Source: a virus | Virus record (IMG/VR): IMGVR_UViG_3300031857_000391 | Span: 1-44,664 of that record | DNA: 44,664 bases | Direction: 5' to 3' (one strand) | In this document: positions 29,595 to 37,134 of the stretch, one piece after another | How the letters are laid out: every line of letters starts with the position of its first letter | Position numbering within the stretch: position 1 is the first letter of the stretch | Made by a program: the position numbers and the translations under genes | Notes under the pieces: model-generated | Seen by the model: the letters and a program-made list of their open reading frames with translations, nothing else | Database searches by the model: none | What the model was told of the DNA's origin: nothing

Positions 29595-29638
29595 TGCGCC
29601 CGCTGGTTCAGTTGCCAGCTTGTTTCTCCTGATGATTA

Positions 29639-29673
29639 CCCCCGGCACGGCGCAAGCCTCCGGGGGATTTTTT
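29639..29673 (+). terminator. Terminator at the end of the rightward block
   Basis: CCCCCGG (29639-29645) with CCGGGGG (29660-29666), a 14-nt loop, then ATTTTTT (29667-29673). It separates the early/replication block from the convergent leftward virion genes, whose last stop codon is at 29676. It works in the rightward direction only, as no T-run exists on the other side. Confidence 0.88.
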
Positions 29674-29675
29674 CA

Positions 29676-32600
29676 TCACCGCCCCATCTGGATGTCCCGT
29701 GCCATCTTGCGCAGCATCATCGCCTGCTGAGCCAACTTGTTCTGGTCGATACGCAGCAGGTCGATCTGTTTGCGGCGCTCCTCGGGGCTCACGGACTTGT
29801 CTTGATTGACCGCCATCGCGGCTTTGTTGAGCGTGCGGATGCCTTCCATGACCCCTTGCACGGCACCACGGATCGAGTACAGGCCGATGTTATCCTTGAT
29901 GAACTGCTCCGCATCCTCGGGCTTGCGTTCCATCAAACGGTTCACTGTACCGTTGACCTGCTCGACGCGCTTCTCCAAGTCGTAGATGAAGTCGAGGTTG
30001 CGACTGCCGATGGGGTCCTTCGTCACCGCGCTCAGGCCCGTAAGCTGAGAACCAAGCTGTTGATGCAGGGGGCGGTCGGTGCGCCCCGGGTTGACCATCA
30101 TGTCAGCCATCGACAAGCCCAGCCCTGCAGCGGTGCCGAAGATGCCCCGGATCGCGTTCTCCAGCTTGATCGGAGACACAGCGAAGGCTTCGATGCCTGT
30201 AGCGTTGGCAGCGTCTTCCAGCCCCTTGGCTATCGCCTTCATGGCGTCCGAGGTGCCCGTGCCGTAGCGCTCAAAGGGGCGCAGGGCTTGCTGCGCCTGA
30301 CTCTCCAACGGACGGCCAAGAAAGAACGAGTAGTTGGCGATGTTCTCAAGGAACGGGCGGAGCACCTGCGGCGTGATGTTGGGCGACGAGAATACGTCGA
30401 TGCCACGGGAAGTCAGGTTACCCAGCACATCCAGAGCGGCTTGCTCTTCGTCGGTGCCGTACAGCTTGTAGTACCGGACGATGCGTTCAGGGATAGCCTT
30501 GAAGAAGAACGCGAGTTCAGCAGGAATCGGGATGACCGGAGTGAAGCCTAACTCCTTGCCGTAAGGCAGGACCCAGTTCGTATCCCGCACATGGTCAGGC
30601 AGGTTCTGGTATTCCTCATCGTCCTGCATCATCAGGGCATAGGCCAGACCCATCGAGGTCATGACTGCCATGCGCTTGTAGAACATCGACCGGGCGGTGC
30701 CTGTAGCCTGCCCCACCACGTTACCCGCAGCAGCCGTTGCCAGCTTGTCCATGCCTCGCGCATAGGCGTTGAAGAAGGGGATGATGCTGATCATCTGCCC
30801 CATGAGCCTTGAAGATCCACGGCGGCTGAAGTTGATGATCTCTCGTGCGGCAGACTCGGCTTGAGCCTTGTCCCCGGTTTCCTTCATCACTTGGTTGTAG
30901 ATAGCTTGGCGCACCGCAAGGTCTGATGCCTTGGCACCAGCTTCCATCACGCGCATGATCGAGGAGCCCAAGCTCTCCTTCTTCGCCCCGGCTTCCTCAA
31001 GGATGTTCTTCAGGTTGCCTTGCTGTGTGAAGTCGAACGTGCCGACAATGCCAAGCCCTTCCAGCGCTTTGATGTCCTTGGGCTTGCGCTTGAAGATCTC
31101 GTTGACCCAGTTCTTGGGGAAGTTGAGCATCACGCTCTTGACAAGCGCGGCGTTGTTCTTCACCCCTGCGTAGGTGTAGGCGCGGACGATGTCGTCGAAG
31201 ACCTGCTTGATAGCGAACGGTGGCAGGGAAGTCACACCCGCACGCAGCACCTGCGAACCCCGCTGGAATGCCTTGAGTACGTTGGACAGTTGCGGGTCAG
31301 CGATGCTGAACGCCACCACATGCGCCGGGTCAGGCACGTAGAACGAAACGGGCTTGCCGTCGTCGAACACGGTGATCATGTCACCGGGAGAGTCAGTCTT
31401 CGGCTTGTTGGGGCGCTTGAACGCAGCGCCCATCAGCACCATGTCCTTCAGCGCACGTAGAGCCGCATCGTTCTTCATCGCCTCCTTCGTTCCCCAATCC
31501 ATGAGCTTGGAGAAGTTCTCGGTGACGGATGTGGTCTTGCGCTCTTCGCTGCCTTCCAGCTTGCGGATGTTCTTCAGTGCAGCTACGCCACGGTTGGCAC
31601 CACGGGTCGCATTGGCCCAGGCGTTTTCGTACTCTCCAATACGCTCAAAGGGGATGTAGCCGATGGCGTCCTTGTAGTCCTTGGCCTGCTCTTCAGAAAT
31701 GCGCTTCGCCTGCACAAGTGTGTCCAGCAGGTTGAAACGGATCGTGTCGAGGTCAGACGAGACACCCTTGATGAAGTCGTCCTTCTGGAACGCAGCTTCC
31801 AGTGCGTCGATCTGCTTGTCGTCCAGCAGCAGCTCGACCTGCTCATCAGGGGGCAGGGTCTTGTTCTTCTCCCGCAGGTTGTATTCCCGGTGCCCGTAGA
31901 GCACGGTGTCTACCTTGGTGCGGAACTGCTCGTAGGTCTCGCCTTGTTGCTTGGCAGCTTCAGCGATGCGCCCCATGACGCCCTGGTAGCTGATGTTCTG
32001 CCCATCGGCGTTCTTCAGTTCTGTGGCAACGATGAGCCCAGTGTCGAAGCCCAGCCCGCCTTGCTCCTGCGCCGCCTTGCTGACGCGGGTTGCGTCGAGC
32101 GCCCGAGAGATGAGCACCATCGGGTTCAGCCTGCCGGTCTTCGTAGTGCGGGTCGCACCGCCGTAGGCGTTGACGAAGAAGTCCTCCAGCGCAGCCAGAG
32201 AGTCCGTGAGCTTGACCCGTGCCTTGAGGGCAGGGTTGTTGGACAGATCGGTCTTGATGCGCTGGGTGAGCGTCTGGCGCTCCTTATCCCCGATGACATC
32301 GACACCTTGGACAGCAGCTTCGGTTTGAGCGGTGATGCGGTATTGCGCTTCGTCGGTTGTCGCTGCCGTTTTGCCTTCTGCTTTCTTCCCACGCTTTACC
32401 CAAATGCGTGATTGTCGTAGGAGATCTTCGACTTGATCACGACTGAAGTAATGTGAACCCTTAAAGATCTTTTGAAGCGCGGTGCGGATGACGCCAACGA
32501 TACGCTTATAGAGCGGGCGCGAACGGTCCTTCTCCTGCATATCTGCAAGAACTTCCTCCACTGCCACATCACGGGTCAACTTCGGCTGACGCTGCATTTT

Positions 32601-35561
32601 CTCAACAGCCTTCATCCGAATCTCAGCATCGCTGGTGTAGATCCTACCCATCGTTTCGCTGTACTTATCTCCGAGCACACCACGTAGGCCGTAGTGCCCA
32701 GTGACTTCATGCGCGATGGTGTCGAAGATTTCTACAGGCGCGGCGTTGTTGTCCGCAATTAACCAGACTTTGCCGTTGTTGTACAGCCCCGGAACCTGCC
32801 CCGAAACTTTATCGCGTTTTATCTGCTCTTGGATATTCGCAGGGAGGTCGGTTTCTGACTGCACCACCTCGATAGGTGGTAGGTTGGTCCAACCCTCAGT
32901 GACCTGAGCAACTACCTTCTCTACCCGCTCCTTAGTCATCCCAGTCGTGGGCTTCTGACGAAGTTGGTATTGGGACTCGTCTGCCTCTTCATCGCTCAAC
33001 CGACGCGTCTTGTCCTCTGTTTCGACTTCTTCTGCCTCAACACCCTCTTCAGCAACGCGGTCGGTCTCAGTCTGCTCCGCAGCAGCCTCTTCCTCAGTAC
33101 GGACCACACGATAGGCGCGGTCGAGTGCCGACTGCATCCCCCTACGGTCTGTCTTGGTACGAGTAGCAATCTCAGCGTTGAGCTTCTTGATGACCTCTAG
33201 GTTGCCGCCACGCTTTGGGTCGTAGTTCGACGCACGGGCGTAGATCTCAGCAATCTGCTTGTTGTCGAGCCCTGTGAAGTCCAGCTTCCCGTCAGAAGTC
33301 AGTGCACCGCGCAGGAACCCGGCTGCTTTTCCGGGCTGGTTCTTCTTCGGCGCTTCGTACAGCACACCACGAGTGGGCTGCAGGTCGGTGGCCCCCGTCC
33401 CTGCCTCAGAGACGTTCTTGCCACGGACGATGATGTCCGTCTGCCCAGCATGGAACCGACTCACCACATCGGCAGTTATACCCATCGCCTGTGCGGCGCG
33501 GGTCACGTTGGCTCCAGTGCTTCGCGCAAGGCCCGCCATCTCAGCAGCATCTTCGCGTGAGTAGGTGCTCGGCAGGAAGTTGCCATCGGCATCCACGCCG
33601 ATGTAGTTCAGGATCGCCTCGTATATCTTGGGCGCGGCGCGGGCCTTGATCAGGTTCTCCCGTACAGCGTCGAGGTCGATGATGGGCCTTTCCCCACGGG
33701 TACCCACTACACCAGAAGCCTCCATCTTCTCCAGACGATCTACAAGATCACCCTCTTCCTTGGGTGCCAACGCATCAAGCTGCGCTTGCAATTCATCGTA
33801 CTTGGCACGGGCGGGTGACTTCTTGGCCGGAGCCTTACCGTTACGGCGCAGCGCATCCATCTGCGCCTTGATCTGATCCACCTGCTTTTGGAACGCAGTG
33901 CCCATTGCAGTGGGTGGACCTTCGTCGCGCAGTTCTGCGCGGTACACCTCGGCTTGCTCCTCGGTCAGGAGTCCGGTATCCACTGCCCGGTCGATGTCTT
34001 CCTGGGTATATTCAGGAGTGACGGGTGCGGGCTTGGGTGCCGGTGCCGGGGTTACTGCAGCGGGCTTTGCTTCTTCTCTTCTAGCAGGCTGTCCAGCATC
34101 CGCGACAGGAGGAACCACTCCAGTTGGTTCAACGGCTCCAGCCCCTTCGGGGGCGGCGACGGCAGCGGGTCCGCCAGCCACTGGAGCGCCTGCTCCACCT
34201 GCTTCTGGTTCAGTTGGTGTAGTTGCGACACTGGGTGTCTCCGATACTGGGGGTGCAGGTGGTGTAGGTTCAACAACGGGCGCTCCGCCCACCGGAGCCT
34301 CTGCCGGGGGCACAGCAGGGGTTTCAATTACCGGGGGCGGAGCAAACTTGGCCTTGAACTCCGTCAGCTTGGCGCGTGACTCTTCGCTACCCAGACCCTT
34401 GGTCAGGTAGTTCTCGATGTCAGCAAGCACCTCTGTACGCTGCTCGGGGTTCTCAAGGTCCTTGCCCAGCATGCGCCGGTAGATCGGCTGCTTCTTTGAG
34501 ATGCCAAGCCCTTCGATCTCAGCAGGCTGCATACCGCCAGCGGGCGGCTCACCGGGCTTTCTAACCTTGGGCTCCTCGATGGGCGGTGGCGCTGGTGTTT
34601 CCACCACGGGCGGCGGTGCTGGGGGTTCAGGTGCCGGTGCAGGCACCGGAGGTGCTGGGGGTTGTTGTGCGGCTTTGGCCGCTGCCACTTCAGCCGCAAG
34701 GCGTTCGGCACGCTCAATTGGTGTTTCACCGGGCAGAGTACCCGGAGCAGGCTGCGCAGCACGTGCGCGACGACCCAACGCAAGGTCCATCAACCCCTGC
34801 ACGATGGCACCAGTGGCACCGCCGTAAGCGGCCTGCTCACCCAGACCCTCAATGAGTTCCTGCTCGGGCTTGTAGACACCCTTGGCGATCAGGTTCTGAG
34901 CGAAGCCTGATGCAGCTTCCTGTGCTGCTTCTTCCCCACCAGCGACAAGCGCCCGCTTGACCAACTGGACGCCCTGAGCCGTGGCAGCGTCAGGAATGCG
35001 CGACAAGATGCGGAAGGGAGCGAAGACCTCCATCGCTCCAGGGATGATGCCCAGCGCCGTGGCTGTGCTGCGTTGTTCAGCAGTGGCACCTCCTTGCTCG
35101 GCACGCCCGCGTGCTTCCCCAGCACCGGCTCCGACACCAAGACCGACTGCGCCGATGCGCCCCGCAAGACCCAGGGGGCCAGCAGCCAAGAACGGCACCG
35201 TTGAGCCAATGGCTTCGCCCAGCTTACGCCCAACAGTGTCTTCGTATCCTGCGGAAGCAGCGAACGGGGCCTTGGCTACGCCAGCGATGCTGGCAATCTT
35301 CTCCCGAGCGGCTTTTTCGTACTGTTCTGGCAGGAGCGCAGAGGCACCCACAGCCGCGCTTTCAACAAGACCTACTGCACCGGGCACCAGCCCCTTGAAG
35401 CCTTCTTTGACTTGACCGAGGACAGTGGTTTCAGGCGGTTTCTTCGCTGCGTCTGGGTACTGAGCAAGTAGTGCCTGAACAACCAGCGCGTTGCTGGCCC
35501 CCGCTGGACCCTCAATTTCGTAATCTTTTCCGTTGGGGGCAGTGACGCGATACAAGGCCAT
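29676..35561 (-). CDS. Giant internal virion protein with zincin motif and LPD38-like end, 1961 aa
   Basis: Probably a virion protein ejected into the host with the DNA. Seen: an N-terminal ~50-residue beta domain (ALYRVTAPNGKDYEIEG), a Gly/Ala-rich hydrophobic region (about 100-270) that could insert in a membrane, long Pro/Ala linkers (about 280-520) and a zinc-protease motif HEVTGHYG (about 946-955). A C-terminal region (about 1480-1820) resembles the LPD38 domain of phage polyvalent proteins, for example IPFFNAYARGMDKLATAAAG and WVLPYGKELGFTP. The zincin could cut peptidoglycan-linked or host proteins on entry. Start ATG 35561 is one base after the upstream stop. Confidence 0.78.
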   Translation of the reverse strand: MALYRVTAPNGKDYEIEGPAGASNALVVQALLAQYPDAAKKPPETTVLGQVKEGFKGLVPGAVGLVESAAVGASALLPEQYEKAAREKIASIAGVAKAPFAASAGYEDTVGRKLGEAIGSTVPFLAAGPLGLAGRIGAVGLGVGAGAGEARGRAEQGGATAEQRSTATALGIIPGAMEVFAPFRILSRIPDAATAQGVQLVKRALVAGGEEAAQEAASGFAQNLIAKGVYKPEQELIEGLGEQAAYGGATGAIVQGLMDLALGRRARAAQPAPGTLPGETPIERAERLAAEVAAAKAAQQPPAPPVPAPAPEPPAPPPVVETPAPPPIEEPKVRKPGEPPAGGMQPAEIEGLGISKKQPIYRRMLGKDLENPEQRTEVLADIENYLTKGLGSEESRAKLTEFKAKFAPPPVIETPAVPPAEAPVGGAPVVEPTPPAPPVSETPSVATTPTEPEAGGAGAPVAGGPAAVAAPEGAGAVEPTGVVPPVADAGQPARREEAKPAAVTPAPAPKPAPVTPEYTQEDIDRAVDTGLLTEEQAEVYRAELRDEGPPTAMGTAFQKQVDQIKAQMDALRRNGKAPAKKSPARAKYDELQAQLDALAPKEEGDLVDRLEKMEASGVVGTRGERPIIDLDAVRENLIKARAAPKIYEAILNYIGVDADGNFLPSTYSREDAAEMAGLARSTGANVTRAAQAMGITADVVSRFHAGQTDIIVRGKNVSEAGTGATDLQPTRGVLYEAPKKNQPGKAAGFLRGALTSDGKLDFTGLDNKQIAEIYARASNYDPKRGGNLEVIKKLNAEIATRTKTDRRGMQSALDRAYRVVRTEEEAAAEQTETDRVAEEGVEAEEVETEDKTRRLSDEEADESQYQLRQKPTTGMTKERVEKVVAQVTEGWTNLPPIEVVQSETDLPANIQEQIKRDKVSGQVPGLYNNGKVWLIADNNAAPVEIFDTIAHEVTGHYGLRGVLGDKYSETMGRIYTSDAEIRMKAVEKMQRQPKLTRDVAVEEVLADMQEKDRSRPLYKRIVGVIRTALQKIFKGSHYFSRDQVEDLLRQSRIWVKRGKKAEGKTAATTDEAQYRITAQTEAAVQGVDVIGDKERQTLTQRIKTDLSNNPALKARVKLTDSLAALEDFFVNAYGGATRTTKTGRLNPMVLISRALDATRVSKAAQEQGGLGFDTGLIVATELKNADGQNISYQGVMGRIAEAAKQQGETYEQFRTKVDTVLYGHREYNLREKNKTLPPDEQVELLLDDKQIDALEAAFQKDDFIKGVSSDLDTIRFNLLDTLVQAKRISEEQAKDYKDAIGYIPFERIGEYENAWANATRGANRGVAALKNIRKLEGSEERKTTSVTENFSKLMDWGTKEAMKNDAALRALKDMVLMGAAFKRPNKPKTDSPGDMITVFDDGKPVSFYVPDPAHVVAFSIADPQLSNVLKAFQRGSQVLRAGVTSLPPFAIKQVFDDIVRAYTYAGVKNNAALVKSVMLNFPKNWVNEIFKRKPKDIKALEGLGIVGTFDFTQQGNLKNILEEAGAKKESLGSSIMRVMEAGAKASDLAVRQAIYNQVMKETGDKAQAESAAREIINFSRRGSSRLMGQMISIIPFFNAYARGMDKLATAAAGNVVGQATGTARSMFYKRMAVMTSMGLAYALMMQDDEEYQNLPDHVRDTNWVLPYGKELGFTPVIPIPAELAFFFKAIPERIVRYYKLYGTDEEQAALDVLGNLTSRGIDVFSSPNITPQVLRPFLENIANYSFFLGRPLESQAQQALRPFERYGTGTSDAMKAIAKGLEDAANATGIEAFAVSPIKLENAIRGIFGTAAGLGLSMADMMVNPGRTDRPLHQQLGSQLTGLSAVTKDPIGSRNLDFIYDLEKRVEQVNGTVNRLMERKPEDAEQFIKDNIGLYSIRGAVQGVMEGIRTLNKAAMAVNQDKSVSPEERRKQIDLLRIDQNKLAQQAMMLRKMARDIQMGR

Positions 35562-35562
35562 A

Positions 35563-37131
35563 TTACTGTCCTACAGGACGAACTTTGAACTGGCTAAGAA
35601 GTTCGGGAGAAACCCCTGCAGCAGGTGGGGGTGCGGAAGCAGCGGCACCATACCCTTCTTCAGCCAGCACCCGCTTCAACCGCTCGTCGATCATTCTAGT
35701 CCTGTACGTTTCCGCGTTGGCGGGGTCACGCACTTTCATCGATACGTACCTGGGATCTTTCCCCAGTTGTGCGTCCACATCTTTTTCAGCTTGTGCACGG
35801 AGTCGAGCGATATCCCGAGGAGTGAGAGCACCTTTCGCTTCCCCTGCTGTATTACGGATATTTGCAATCTTCAAAGCATTCGCACGGTCTTCCGCAGCGG
35901 TCTGTGCCGTGATGTCTTGGCCGCGCAATTTCACCGCACCTTCATACTGAGCCCCTGCGCTTCTTTGTCGAATTTCCTGCGCCTTGAGTGCGTTGTCACG
36001 GGCCTTCTCCATGAGAGCGGAGGCTTCCTTCTCAAGAGCAATCGCACGGTCGAGCCTACCAAGTTGCCGCTCTTGTTGGGCCTTTTCAAGCAGTAGTTGT
36101 GCCCGTTGATTTTCAAGTCTTGCTTGACTAAAGGCATCCGCTGCGGCTTTTTGAGCATTCATAAACTGAATGTCTGCACGCGCCGCGCCGCCAGCACCTT
36201 GCATCCCGCCCAAAAGTTGTTGGATTACACGGTCTAACCCAAGACTTTCTTTTCTTGACGCTTCCGCCGATTCAACATCTGCCATACGTTGACGTAGCGC
36301 TTCGATCCCTTTGGCACTCAGGTCAGGCAGTGTCTTTTCAAACTCAGCACGTTTACCTTCTGCTTCACGAAGTCGGTTGACATCACCTTCTCCTGCTGTC
36401 ATGTAAGGCGCACCAGCAACGGCGATACCCGCCGTGTCATATGTTGGGCGTGCAGCAAGCTGTGCAATGCCTCCTTGAGGCGCTGACGGTGCCGCTGGTG
36501 GAGCGGGAGGACGAGGTGCCGGTGGGCGAGGTGCTGGCGGACGGGGCGCAGGAGTCGCTTCGCTTCTTTGCTGCGTTTGCCTCTGAGGAGCAGCAGCCAG
36601 TCTCTCCTTTGTCATTGGCCCCAAAAGTTCTTCAGCCACGGCTTCAATTACCCGTTGTCTTTCAGACTTCATCGGCCCAAACAACTCATCTTCTTCTCGG
36701 CCTGTCCTTGCTTCGCGTGTCGGCTCAACGTAATTTTCGTACACAGAAGGGAACTGCGGATCAACATATGACCCTTCTTTCCCCGCATAACCAACAACAC
36801 CACCCTGCGCCGCAGTGAACGTGCGCATGTTGTCAGCAGGCAACCCAGCCACGCCTTGGCTTTGCTGCGCCATTTGGCTTTGTTGCAGTGCTTGTTGCAT
36901 TTGAGCCTGTGTTACGGGCTGCGCAGCCTGCGCCGCGTTTACGGCTTGCTGCCTAACACCGGGCATCAGAGCACCGATGCCGGGGGGTGTTGTTGGAGGG
37001 GATAATTTCTGTTGCGCGGCCTGAGCTACTTGTGCAGCAACAGTGGGCGTCTGTTCGGGTGTGACCATCTGTGCTGTTGCAAGAACAGCATCAAGTTCTG
37101 GTACCCCGGTTCTAGATTGTTGTGCGTACAT
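35563..37131 (-). CDS. Coiled-coil virion protein, 522 aa
   Basis: Gln/Ala-rich N-terminus (1-110), a Pro-rich tandem linker (APRPP repeated, about 195-230), then a long coiled coil rich in Ala, Gln, Arg and Glu (about 265-420). It has the motif GGVVGYAGKEG (about 110-120), similar to GGI-type motifs in the neighbouring 966-aa protein. Position in the block of giant virion proteins and the coiled-coil make-up suggest an internal core or ejected protein. No enzymatic motif. Start ATG 37131 with GGG upstream, three bases after the 966-aa gene stop. Confidence 0.72.
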   Translation of the reverse strand: MYAQQSRTGVPELDAVLATAQMVTPEQTPTVAAQVAQAAQQKLSPPTTPPGIGALMPGVRQQAVNAAQAAQPVTQAQMQQALQQSQMAQQSQGVAGLPADNMRTFTAAQGGVVGYAGKEGSYVDPQFPSVYENYVEPTREARTGREEDELFGPMKSERQRVIEAVAEELLGPMTKERLAAAPQRQTQQRSEATPAPRPPAPRPPAPRPPAPPAAPSAPQGGIAQLAARPTYDTAGIAVAGAPYMTAGEGDVNRLREAEGKRAEFEKTLPDLSAKGIEALRQRMADVESAEASRKESLGLDRVIQQLLGGMQGAGGAARADIQFMNAQKAAADAFSQARLENQRAQLLLEKAQQERQLGRLDRAIALEKEASALMEKARDNALKAQEIRQRSAGAQYEGAVKLRGQDITAQTAAEDRANALKIANIRNTAGEAKGALTPRDIARLRAQAEKDVDAQLGKDPRYVSMKVRDPANAETYRTRMIDERLKRVLAEEGYGAAASAPPPAAGVSPELLSQFKVRPVGQ

Positions 37132-37134
37132 ATT

